This document shows, piece by piece, positions 17,171 through 24,882 of a DNA stretch of 64,000 nucleotides. The DNA is from JBDWFY01 sp965275915 (GTDB taxonomy: Bacteria; Pseudomonadota; Alphaproteobacteria; Rhizobiales; Stappiaceae). A model generated the notes under the pieces. The model was given only the letters and a program-made list of their open reading frames with translations. It was not told the origin of the DNA and did no database searches. Every line of letters starts with the position of its first letter. Positions within the stretch are counted from its first letter, which is position 1. A program made the position numbers and the translations under genes. The stretch is taken from contig CBDHYI010000002.1 of assembly GCA_965275915.1 (NCBI GenBank), positions 62,001 to 126,000 of the forward strand. Reading direction: 5' to 3'.

Positions 17171-18219
17171 GTGATCATCAGAACGAACGAAAGGCACTTG
17201 ATGCCGTGTCCGCCCGGTTGGGGGGTAATCCAGACCTTGTGCAGGCCGCCGGAGGCAATACGTCCGTAAAGCAGAATGGCGTTATGTGGATCAAGGCCTC
17301 CGGGACATGGCTGAAGCAGGCAGACGAAACCAACATAATGGTCCCGGTGGAACTTGCTCCGTTGTTGTCGGCGCTTGACCGAAATGATCCGGCAGCGGAA
17401 AAGGCGCAGGCTTTTGTTATTGAGGCCGACAACATATCGGGGCTTCGCCCGTCGATAGAAACCACCGTTCATGCCGTCTTTCGTCAGAAATTCGTTCTCC
17501 ACGTTCACTGCGTCCAGTCCATCGCCGTGGCCGTCCGGGCTGAAGCAGAAGCAATCCTGGCGACAAAACTGGACGGTCTGAACTGGAAATTTGTTCCTTA
17601 TGCACGTCCCGGACTTCCGCTTTCCCGCAGCATCGCCCGGAAACTGGCCGCCGATACAAACATCGTTGTTCTGGGCAATCACGGCCTCGTTGTTGCGGCT
17701 GAAACGCTCACAGAAGCTGAACATCTCATTACCGTCGTGCAACAGCGGCTGTTCGCTCCGGCCCGGCCGCCAGGCGCTCCTGATCTTGCTGCTCTAAGAG
17801 CTCTTGCGACCGATAGTGACTATGGGCTCCCTCAGGACGAGACCATCCACTTTTGCGCAACGGACCGGACAAGTTTCGACGCCGCTGCCGGCGGCAGCCT
17901 TTACCCGGATCATGTGATCTTTCTGGGCGCCGGTTCCGTTGTTGCTCAGCCCGGCGAACGCGCATCGGATGTAAGCGCACGAGAATTGAAAGCAGGCAGA
18001 CAGGCCCCGGTATCGATCTTGTGTCCGGGGATCGGAACACTCATGCACAAGTCGGCAAATGAGAGCGCACACGCAATGGCGCGGTGCCTTTCCGATGTTA
18101 CCGGGCGGATACCGGAAAACATCGACCTGCGATATCTGACACCCTCTGACGAGCATGCGCTTCTTAACTGGGATGCTGAAAAATATCGCCAGGCCCTTGG
18201 CGAAGCCAGGTCGGCCTGA
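17167..18219 (+). CDS. Class II aldolase-domain protein, rhamnulose-phosphate aldolase-like
   Basis: A 350-residue protein with a class II aldolase domain in about the first 200 residues, resembling the aldolase half of the fused RhaD/alcohol dehydrogenase enzymes: LVQAAGGNTSVK, IKASGTWL, Glu in PSIETTVH, His-x-His in LHVHC and His in LGNHGLVV. A further 150 residues contain FLGAGSVV and ICPGIGTLM, as in the linker region of the fused enzymes, but no short-chain dehydrogenase domain follows. It is a second, distinct aldolase in the operon. Its ATG overlaps the dehydrogenase stop by four bases. Confidence 0.82.
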   Translation: MSDHQNERKALDAVSARLGGNPDLVQAAGGNTSVKQNGVMWIKASGTWLKQADETNIMVPVELAPLLSALDRNDPAAEKAQAFVIEADNISGLRPSIETTVHAVFRQKFVLHVHCVQSIAVAVRAEAEAILATKLDGLNWKFVPYARPGLPLSRSIARKLAADTNIVVLGNHGLVVAAETLTEAEHLITVVQQRLFAPARPPGAPDLAALRALATDSDYGLPQDETIHFCATDRTSFDAAAGGSLYPDHVIFLGAGSVVAQPGERASDVSARELKAGRQAPVSILCPGIGTLMHKSANESAHAMARCLSDVTGRIPENIDLRYLTPSDEHALLNWDAEKYRQALGEARSA

Positions 18220-18221
18220 CG

Positions 18222-19502
18222 ATGCCGGACAACCCCTTTTTTGTCGGCATTGATCTGGGGACCTCCGGTGTCAGGATCATTGCTATTGACCGGAACGATG
18301 TCGTGGTTGCCAAGGCCCGCAGCCGATATTCGGAAATCGGGCCCAATCATCGGGATCCGGACACGTGGCTGAAGGCACTGGAAAGTGCATTTTTATCGAT
18401 TTTAGAGCGGGTTCCGGTATCAGAAATCGAGGCTGTCTCCGTTGACGGAACATCCGGGACAATGCTGGCGCTTGACGGGCACGGCAATCCGGTTTGTGAG
18501 CCTCTGATGTATAATGACGCCTGTCCGGACCCTCAGATACTGGCGGCAATTGCCTCGGTGGCCGTTCCCGAAAGTGCCGCCCATGGAGCGTCTTCGGCTT
18601 TGGCAAAAGCCATCATGCTCCAGTCGGCTGACGGCGTTGAACGGTTGCTGCATCAGGCAGACTGGATTTCCGGATTGCTGTCCGGGCACTTCAACAAAAC
18701 CGATGAAAACAACGCTCTGAAAACCGGATATGATCCGGTCGGTCGCCAGTGGCCGGACTGGTTGTCAAAAACGGGCATCAACACCGGTCTGCTACCCGAT
18801 GTTGTCGCGCCGGGAACCGCCATTTCGGTTTGTGAGGGTCGTTTGTCGCGGCGCCTTGGACTGAGCAACAGGACCAAAGTGGTTGCCGGGACGACCGACG
18901 GATGCGCGTCATTTCTCGCCACCGGCGCCGAAGAAATCGGCGATGGCGTGACCGCACTTGGAACCACCCTGACTATAAAGCTGTTCTGCGATCAACCGAT
19001 CTTCGCACCAAAATATGGTATCTACAGCCACAGAATACCCGGTGGCTGGCTCGCCGGCGGTGCGTCGAACACCGGTGGCAATGTCATCGCGCACTTTTTT
19101 GATGCGGAGGCCATAGCAAACCATTCGCTTGCGCTTGATCCGTCCAAGACCACCGACCTGAACTACTATCCCCTCCTGCGTCCCGGCGAACGGTTTCCTC
19201 ATAACGATCCTGACTTTCCGCCGAAGATGGAACCGCGTCCCAGATCGGACAAAACATTCTTTCAGGCCATCCTGGAAGGAATAACAGCGATAGAACGCAC
19301 GGGATTTGATCGCCTCAGAGAACTCGGCGGCCCCGAGCTCGTGTCGATGCGAACGGTTGGCGGAGGTGCCGCCAACAAAGCGTGGACGCGGATACGGCAG
19401 TCGCAGTTAGGCGTTCCGTTTAAGTCCGCCAAGTCCGAGGAAGCCGCATTCGGCACCGCACAACTGGCAAAGCGTGGCGGTCAAATCGGCCCGACACCAT
19501 GA
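18222..19502 (+). CDS. FGGY kinase, D-ribulose kinase type
   Basis: A 426-residue FGGY kinase, shorter than EryA or XylB. It has FVGIDLGTSGVRIIAID, VSVDGTSGTMLALD, the catalytic-loop Asp in TTDGCASFLATG, and a C-terminal MRTVGGGAANKAW. The compact length and these blocks fit the cyanobacterial/plant-type D-ribulose (or D-xylulose) kinase subfamily. It starts two bases after the aldolase stop and overlaps the HAD gene by four. It could phosphorylate a free ketose made in the pathway, giving the locus two separate entry points. Substrate assignment is tentative. Confidence 0.8.
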   Translation: MPDNPFFVGIDLGTSGVRIIAIDRNDVVVAKARSRYSEIGPNHRDPDTWLKALESAFLSILERVPVSEIEAVSVDGTSGTMLALDGHGNPVCEPLMYNDACPDPQILAAIASVAVPESAAHGASSALAKAIMLQSADGVERLLHQADWISGLLSGHFNKTDENNALKTGYDPVGRQWPDWLSKTGINTGLLPDVVAPGTAISVCEGRLSRRLGLSNRTKVVAGTTDGCASFLATGAEEIGDGVTALGTTLTIKLFCDQPIFAPKYGIYSHRIPGGWLAGGASNTGGNVIAHFFDAEAIANHSLALDPSKTTDLNYYPLLRPGERFPHNDPDFPPKMEPRPRSDKTFFQAILEGITAIERTGFDRLRELGGPELVSMRTVGGGAANKAWTRIRQSQLGVPFKSAKSEEAAFGTAQLAKRGGQIGPTP

Positions 19503-20353
19503 CGATTGATTATTGTTTCATCGATCAGTTGAGTGAGCGGTACGACTTTTTCCTGTTTGACCAGTTCGGAGTGCTGCATGACGGTCGCGCGCCATTTCCC
19601 GGTGCCGTCAAAGCGTTGCGGCGATTGAAGCAACGCGGGAAAACGGTCCTGATCCTGTCCAATTCGGGAAAACGGTCAGGCCCTAACATCGTCCGACTTG
19701 AAAAACTGGGCTTTCCCACCTCTTCGTACGACCACTTCCTGACATCGGGAGAGGTCGCCTGGCACAAGATGAGCAAGGATATCTCTGCGGGCCGTCTTCC
19801 GGTTCGGGCAAAGTGCCTGTTACTGTCAAGAGACAACGATACGTCCGCCATTGATGGTCTCGATTTGCAAGTGGTGTCATCCGGCGGGGAGGCTGACATT
19901 GTTCTTATCGCCGGCAGCCGCGGCGATGAGGTGGATCTGGAGCACTATCGAGCGCAGTTGCAGCCGGCTGCGATAAACCAGGTCCCCTGCCTCTGTACCA
20001 ATCCCGATATGATGATGCTGAGCAGCAGAGGACTGAAATTCGGTGCGGGAAAAATCGCGCGGCTTTATGCCGATATGGGCGGTAAAGTCACCTGGATCGG
20101 TAAGCCGTATCGGGAAATATATGACGCAGCCTATGAGATAATGGGATCTCCGGATTATGGCTCGGTATGCTGCATCGGTGACAGCATAGAGCACGATATC
20201 GTGGGCGGGGCCGCATCGGGATTTCAGACCGCTCTGGTTCTGAAAACCGGAATTCACGCAGGCGCCGAGCCGCAGGAGTTAATCAGTCTCTGCGAACGGC
20301 ACAGGGCATATCCGGACCATTTCATGCTCGGTTTGGCAGATCGCTTAACATGA
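19499..20353 (+). CDS. HAD superfamily class IIA phosphatase (NagD-like)
   Basis: A 284-residue HAD hydrolase of the class IIA cap type. Motif I is FFLFDQFGVLHDG (Asp nucleophile), motif II is LILSNSGKR, motif III includes WIGKPYREIY and motif IV is CCIGDSIEHDIVGG. The subfamily (HAD hydrolases often placed in sugar loci) is thought to remove phosphate from small sugar phosphates. It is the last gene of the polyol operon. It may dephosphorylate a dead-end intermediate or release an aldehyde or acid. A broken gene and transposon debris follow downstream. Confidence 0.82.
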   Translation: MTIDYCFIDQLSERYDFFLFDQFGVLHDGRAPFPGAVKALRRLKQRGKTVLILSNSGKRSGPNIVRLEKLGFPTSSYDHFLTSGEVAWHKMSKDISAGRLPVRAKCLLLSRDNDTSAIDGLDLQVVSSGGEADIVLIAGSRGDEVDLEHYRAQLQPAAINQVPCLCTNPDMMMLSSRGLKFGAGKIARLYADMGGKVTWIGKPYREIYDAAYEIMGSPDYGSVCCIGDSIEHDIVGGAASGFQTALVLKTGIHAGAEPQELISLCERHRAYPDHFMLGLADRLT

Positions 20354-20483
20354 GTTTATAGCAACCTCTTGCGGGCCAGAGTGCATCTTTGTCGCAGGTT
20401 TCGGGAGTTTTCCGACCGAAACCGGTAAGGTAGACATTGATTGAGTCAAATCCACCCGCCCATGGTTCATACGGAGAGTGACT

Positions 20484-20740
20484 ATGGAAACCCAGCAGCT
20501 GCATCGGGGCCGGCTTATCGACCATCTCCAACTGGTGGTGCAGGACCTCAATGCCAGCAGGGATTTCTATACGGCCGTTTTGGCTGTGCTGGACATCCCC
20601 GTTGTCGACACGAGCGACAACTATTTCTGGGCTGACGAACTTGTCGTGTCCTCAGCAGACAGCCCGGCGGGTCCGATAACGGCGCATCGGGCGAACGGGC
20701 CTATCATCCAGGGTACTATGTGGCTTAGTCACCTAGAAAC
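20484..20740 (+). pseudogene. Broken VOC (glyoxalase-fold) family gene
   Basis: The first 70 or so codons from the ATG (GGAGAG ribosome site) are a normal VOC-family start: DHLQLVVQDLNASRDFYTAVLAVL, then SDNYFWADELVVSS. The expected middle (an RVHLAF-type segment) is missing. Beyond 20675 the family's later segment DNGASGERAYHPGYYVA is present in a different frame and is cut off by TAG just after. So the gene has an internal deletion with a frameshift, and its last part is replaced by foreign sequence. The reading frame stays open to 20756 but is not a functional product. Confidence 0.75.
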
Positions 20741-21177
20741 TGGGGCTGCGTGGTAAAAAACAGTACGACGTATGGTTGATACAGATTTCATCAATAATCA
20801 GGGATACGTTGCTCAGTTCCTGGACGTTTGGGTCATGAAGGAGTTCGACATCAAAAATCAACGAATCTCCCTCTTGCTTTGGGTTTTGCAGCTCTAGAAT
20901 CAAACCCGTCTCCTTCCCGTCATCGATCCTGGCCGTGATCGATGACGGGAACGCTATAGCAAAACAGAGACACATAAGATGTTCAGTCCCACGTGGTTTG
21001 TCTGTATCTCGAAAAGAGCAGATTGGTTGATTGTTCACCTTATTGGTGTGTGCCTCTACTGCGACACTGTGCAAGACTCGCGACGCACGATTAACAGAAA
21101 CATCATGATCGGTTCTGAAGTTCGAAGCTTCATCCGCTTCATCGAGGTTCACAACAACCAGTGATCTCGCCGGGCTT
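20741..21177. other. AT-richer unrecognised segment between the VOC scar and the transposase tail
   Basis: Composition is visibly richer in A and T than the flanks. A minus-strand frame of 139 codons from an ATG at 21152 (stop at 20733) also stays open further upstream, reading PARSLVVVNLDEADEASN. It contains ITARIDDGKETGLILELQNP and VSLIIDEICI. I recognise no family. Its last residues fall in the VOC remnant, so it is itself probably truncated. It may be the end of a cargo gene brought in with the neighbouring transposon. Confidence 0.45.
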
Positions 21178-21489
21178 TTGGGCGCGTACCCGGGCGACCG
21201 GTATACATCGTCAGCACGTCGCTACGAGCTGCCATCGGATCCGGACTATCCGGTCCACGACCGGACCGTGCGTCTCACAAGGTGCGGTCGTATCTGTATC
21301 GGAAAGCGTAAGATCAACCTCAGCCAGGTCTTCACAGGCCGGATCCTTGGCATCACAGAGGTCGACGACCGGATCTGGCTTGTCTCATTACTGAACTATG
21401 ATCTGGGGTACTTCGACGACGAGACATGCAGACTGGAACCACTCAAGAACCCGTTCGGGGCAAAGGTGTTACCTATGTCTCCGGTATAA
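21178..21489 (+). pseudogene. IS481-type transposase, C-terminal remnant
   Basis: About 100 codons match the C-terminal end of integrase-core transposases of the IS481 group: YTSSARRY, then DYPVHDRTVRLTRCGRICIGKRKINLS, VFTGRILGITEVDD, IWLVSLLNYDLGYFD and NPFGAKVLPMSPV at the stop. The DDE catalytic core and helix-turn-helix are absent, so it cannot act. The typical right end of such elements follows at once. The ATG-less upstream edge around 21185 marks where the element was cut. Confidence 0.8.
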
Positions 21490-21511
21490 ACTGTTACCTA
21501 TGTGTCCGGTA
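21467..21511 (+). repeat. Tandem IS481-type end sequence
   Basis: Two direct copies of GTTACCTATGT(C/G)TCCGGTA lie at 21468-21486 and 21493-21511, overlapping the end of the transposase remnant. GTTACCTATG...CCGG is the usual terminal sequence of IS481-group elements. The left end, as an inverted copy, was not found in the window. Confidence 0.75.
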
Positions 21512-21526
21512 CGGACATGATGAAAA

Positions 21527-21616
21527 TGGCGGAGAGACAGGGATTCGAACCCTGGAGACGGTTGCCCGCCTACACGCGTTCCAGGCGTGCGCCTTCGACC
21601 ACTCGGCCACCTCTCC
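21527..21616 (-). tRNA. tRNA-Ser (anticodon GGA)
   Basis: A complete class II (long variable arm) tRNA of 90 bases with encoded CCA. The acceptor stem GGAGAGG pairs with the CTCTCC side, the D-arm contains GCCGAGTGG, the anticodon loop is CTGGAAC (GGA), a variable arm follows, and the T-loop is GGTTCGAATCC. The length and variable arm identify serine. The transposase remnant ends 16 bases beyond its 3' end, a common arrangement at tRNA-linked insertion sites. Confidence 0.96.
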
Positions 21617-21655
21617 GTAAACGAACAGGCCGACAGGCTGCTCGCGAGATGGCGC

Positions 21656-21683
21656 AATATAGCGATGATTCTTTCAAGTTCAA
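21656..21683 (-). promoter_or_regulatory. Likely promoter of tRNA-Ser
   Basis: On the minus strand TTGAAC and TATATT lie 16 bases apart, about 40 bases upstream of the tRNA 5' end. This is a good match to the vegetative sigma-70 pattern. Confidence 0.6.
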
Positions 21684-21799
21684 GCGGGATTATCACGGAT
21701 TTTGTCCTGTGTTCGGTCCGCCCACACCGTAATGTGCGTTGCCCGTCAGAATATCCTGCTCTAAGTACAACGCAGCGGTAAACAAGCAGATGAAATTGC

Positions 21800-22120
21800 A
21801 TGATTGGATTCTTCTTCAGAAGTGTAGGGCTTTGGGTTTTTGCTGTTGGCGTTGTTGCCCTGGTGGCCGATATCAGACGTGCATTTGCAGACGGCGTGTT
21901 TGCTCCCAAACCGCTTGGGCAGCAGTGGTTCGAGCTTTTCCCCGCCTCCCTGAACATCACTCAGGCGGCAGTCCAGCGGCATGTTGCGCCATGGATCTGG
22001 GATCCTGTTATTCAATGGCTTCTGACGCTGCCCGCATGGCTGCATTTTTTCGTTGTTGGCGGACTTCTGTATCTGTTGGGGCGGTTTTTGCGCCGGAAAC
22101 CTGAAGTTCAGTTGGCTTGA
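21800..22120 (+). CDS. Small inner-membrane protein of unknown function
   Basis: A 106-residue protein with two hydrophobic helices: residues 1-22 (MIGFFFRSVGLWVFAVGVVALVADI) and about 74-95 (LPAWLHFFVVGGLLYLLGRFL). Between them lies a soluble segment of about 50 residues with PLGQQWFELFPASLN and HVAPWIWDPVIQWLL. A basic tail RRKPEVQ closes it. The layout suggests two membrane passes with the middle part in the periplasm. I do not recognise a named family. It sits between the tRNA and msrA, 65 bases before the latter. Confidence 0.7.
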   Translation: MIGFFFRSVGLWVFAVGVVALVADIRRAFADGVFAPKPLGQQWFELFPASLNITQAAVQRHVAPWIWDPVIQWLLTLPAWLHFFVVGGLLYLLGRFLRRKPEVQLA

Positions 22121-22185
22121 ATCTGAACCCCCGGGTGCACATAGTAGTGAAAAGCGTTTCAACACCGGCCGGCGGAGAAAACAAC

Positions 22186-22851
22186 ATGAATTTCCTGAAT
22201 ATGCTGACACAGAAGTTCAAACTGCCCGAACCCGGCCTCGCAATCCCCGGCCGATCTGAGGAAATAGTCACCGCAGAAACGCATGCCGTAAACGGTCGCC
22301 CGCTGAAGGGGCCGTTTCCGGACGGCACGGAGGATGTGCTGTTTGGATTGGGGTGTTTCTGGGGAGCGGAACGGCTGTTCTGGAAGCTGGATGGCGTGTG
22401 GGTCACCGCTGTGGGTTACGCGGGAGGGACGACCCGGAATCCGACCTACCAGGAGGTTTGTACGGGCCGAACCGGTCACACCGAAGTGGTCAAGGTCGTG
22501 TACGATCCTGCGCTTATCCCATTTGAACGCCTCATGAAAACATTTCTTGAAGCGCACGATCCGACGCAGGGCATGCGGCAGGGCAACGACATCGGCACTC
22601 AGTACCGGTCGGCGGTTTATTGCAGCTCCGAAGCTCAGCTCGACATCGCCGGACAGGCTCTGTCGGACTATGAGCAGGCGCTCAAGGCGGCGGGGCACAG
22701 CGCGATTACGACGGAAACCGAACTCAACAAGCCGTTTTATTTTGCCGAGGATTATCATCAGCAATATCTGGAAAAAAATCCCGGCGGATATTGCGGTCTG
22801 GCGGGAACGGGAGTGTCCTGTCCGATAGAAATGCCGGCCGGGAAGGCGTGA
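22186..22851 (+). CDS. msrA: Peptide methionine sulfoxide reductase A
   Basis: A 221-residue MsrA, which reduces S-methionine sulfoxide in proteins and free methionine using thioredoxin. The active site GCFWGAE is at about residues 59-65, followed by GYAGG, HTEVVKVVYDP, QGNDIGTQYRSA and a C-terminal GYCGLAGTGVSC that supplies resolving cysteines. The ATG with GGAG upstream (GGCGGAGAAAACAAC) was preferred over an in-frame start at 22117. The 45-residue N-terminal extension before the domain is usual in the long alphaproteobacterial MsrA proteins. Confidence 0.95.
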   Translation: MNFLNMLTQKFKLPEPGLAIPGRSEEIVTAETHAVNGRPLKGPFPDGTEDVLFGLGCFWGAERLFWKLDGVWVTAVGYAGGTTRNPTYQEVCTGRTGHTEVVKVVYDPALIPFERLMKTFLEAHDPTQGMRQGNDIGTQYRSAVYCSSEAQLDIAGQALSDYEQALKAAGHSAITTETELNKPFYFAEDYHQQYLEKNPGGYCGLAGTGVSCPIEMPAGKA

Positions 22852-22868
22852 TACCGTGCGATGCGCGA

Positions 22869-24011
22869 CTATTGCGGACGGGTTAAAGCCTGATCCCGAA
22901 TCGACAGTGTCGCCAGGTCAGATACTTTTGAATAGTCGAGCGCCCGGCTTCTGAACATGGCGAACGACGTGTATGTTTCTGCGGCCAGCGGGCTGGCATC
23001 GGCAATGTCGGCCAGAACTTTTTCCGCTTCCCGGGCCAAAACCTGAAGCAGCTCAGGCGGGAATGAACGGATCTCCACCTGGTTTTGCTCGCGCAGCAAT
23101 TTGTAGGCCTCGATATTCTGATAGGTGAATTCAGCCAACGTGTCCTGCGCGACGGCAGAAACCGCGTAGCGTACGATTTGTTGCAGGTCTTCCGGTATTC
23201 CGTCGAACGCTTTCCTGTTGACGGTAAGCTCAAGCGCCGGTCCCGGCTCATGAAACGACGGCAGGTAATAGTAAGACGCGTGTTCGTGCAGGCCCAGAGC
23301 CATGTCGCTCCATGGGCCGATCCACTCCACCGCATCAAGGTCACCGTTTTCAAGCGCTCCGGCCAGTTCTTCCGGCGGCACGGCAATGACATTCGCACCC
23401 AGGCGACGCATCAACTCGCCACCAAGGCCAGCTATGCCAATGCGCAGGCCTTTGAAGCCTTCGACATCTTTGATTTCGTTCCGGAACCAGCCGCCTGCCT
23501 GCGGTCCGGAACTGCCCGCATAAAACGGCATAATGCCAAACGGCTCATACGCCTGGTCCCAAAGAGCCTGACCGCCGCCATTGCGCAGCCACGCAACATG
23601 CTCGACCGCCGTCAAACCAAATGGAACGCCCGTAAAGAAATGAAAGGCCTTGTCTTTTTCCGCGGAATAGTAAGGGGCCGAATGACCCATGTCGGCCGTT
23701 CCTGCGGATACAGCATCAAACACTTGCAGTGGCGGAACCAGTTCTCCGGCGGCAAAGACCTGAATCTCAAGCCGTCCGGCCGACATCGATGTGATTATGT
23801 CCGCGAGCCGCTGGGCATTCGTGCCGACTCCGGGCGCATTCTGCGGCCAACTGGTTGCCATGCGCCAGGTAATGGGTGCCTGCGCCTTGGCCACATGCGG
23901 ACAGGCGAGAGCTCCGACAACGCCCAGACTGCCGGCGCCGAGCACTTTGCGGCGGGATAGTGTCGGTTTTTGGGAAAGACAATTGGCCTTGTCGGTCAAT
24001 TTCTCAGTCAT
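22869..24011 (-). CDS. TRAP transporter substrate-binding protein (DctP/TakP family)
   Basis: A 380-residue periplasmic binding protein of the DctP family. The N-terminus has a twin-arginine leader: LSRRKVLGAGSLGVVGALACPHVAKA, cleaved at about residue 44. Domain blocks ITWRMATSWPQNAPG, FAAGELVPPLQVFDAVSAGTADMGH, GGWFRNEIKDVEGFKGLRIG and AVEWIGPWSD follow TakP-type proteins that bind 2-oxo monocarboxylates. TRAP import also needs a small and a large membrane subunit. Neither is adjacent, so this protein must share membrane partners encoded elsewhere or have a separate role. It is convergent with msrA. Confidence 0.87.
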   Translation of the reverse strand: MTEKLTDKANCLSQKPTLSRRKVLGAGSLGVVGALACPHVAKAQAPITWRMATSWPQNAPGVGTNAQRLADIITSMSAGRLEIQVFAAGELVPPLQVFDAVSAGTADMGHSAPYYSAEKDKAFHFFTGVPFGLTAVEHVAWLRNGGGQALWDQAYEPFGIMPFYAGSSGPQAGGWFRNEIKDVEGFKGLRIGIAGLGGELMRRLGANVIAVPPEELAGALENGDLDAVEWIGPWSDMALGLHEHASYYYLPSFHEPGPALELTVNRKAFDGIPEDLQQIVRYAVSAVAQDTLAEFTYQNIEAYKLLREQNQVEIRSFPPELLQVLAREAEKVLADIADASPLAAETYTSFAMFRSRALDYSKVSDLATLSIRDQALTRPQ

Positions 24012-24560
24012 TCGGGCGACTCACGAATTGGCGCTGCAAATAACAACTTAGCAGTTTGAACGCTTCTTGCAATCCAGTGTACCGCAATACAGCGGCTATG
24101 CCTATGGGTGCAAGAATATTTGAATAAACGGATAGGACGTACGGCACTGAAAGATCCTATTTCCGCCCGTATCACTGTATTTCAAGCTTGGGCGGTTTGT
24201 AGTGTTTTACTTTAGGGCAGAAACTGTACTTGAACTTTACTATCGAGATTAGAGGGTTTATTGGTCAAGGTTCCGTGTGGATTTGTGTGCATAGAGAGGC
24301 GGTTTTCTGTCGCCTGCAATGCTTTTAGTGATGAAAATTGTCAATTTTTACAAGTCATATATCTTTTCCAAAGATTAAGTTATCTGCGGTTTATGAATAT
24401 GTTTTCTTTTTCTAAGCTTAATATTGATCTTGGATCATTTTTTTTCGAATTTTATTGATTTTGCGTTCAAATATTATTTCGAATTATAGGATTGTTAAAC
24501 CTCTTGTCCTTATTGTCCGTGTATTCGCGATCATAAGTAGGCACGCGATAGGGGCACCAA
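24012..24560. other. Long AT-rich intergenic region
   Basis: About 550 bases divide the divergent TRAP and chemoreceptor units. The stretch 24190-24540 is markedly AT-rich. A 65-codon frame at 24261-24458 has no ribosome site and low-complexity Phe-rich translation, so I see no gene. It presumably holds promoters for both sides. I could not identify a specific operator. Confidence 0.5.
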
Positions 24561-24881
24561 ATGAGCAAGGCTGATTGGCTGTTTACAGTCGTATTCTTCC
24601 TGTTTGCATGTGGGGGTACGGCATTTTCGGCGACTTCTCCTGAAAAAGGGGAACCGGTCGCAGTCTGGGCCAACCCGTTTGCGGAATCCGCTGATGTTTA
24701 CCGCATTATCAGTGCTGCGGATGGGGCAATTATCCGCACAGGCAAATGGCCGGGCATTGCACTTGCCGTCAGCGCCGATCCGGATTTCCCGGCAAGACTT
24801 TATGAGGCCGGTGCCATGTTTGTTTCAAGTCCGCTTGCGGCATCGGGATGCCTCACGTCCGATTTTCAGGAGATGAGTTGA
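24561..24881 (+). CDS. Small secreted protein encoded with a chemoreceptor
   Basis: A 106-residue protein with a signal peptide (LFTVVFFLFACGGTAFSA, cleavage near residue 24). The mature part of about 80 residues reads GEPVAVWANPFAESADVYRIISAADGAIIRTGKWPGIALAVSA, then ends with two cysteines spaced apart (one near LAASGC). No named family is recognised. AGGGG precedes the ATG. The stop is one base before the chemoreceptor ATG, so the two are co-translated. A periplasmic partner for the receptor is a reasonable guess. Confidence 0.65.
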   Translation: MSKADWLFTVVFFLFACGGTAFSATSPEKGEPVAVWANPFAESADVYRIISAADGAIIRTGKWPGIALAVSADPDFPARLYEAGAMFVSSPLAASGCLTSDFQEMS

Positions 24882-24882
24882 A

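Noticed and set aside
24261..24458. 65-codon frame in the AT-rich gap
   Set aside because: No ribosome site and a low-complexity Phe-rich translation, expected by chance in AT-rich DNA.
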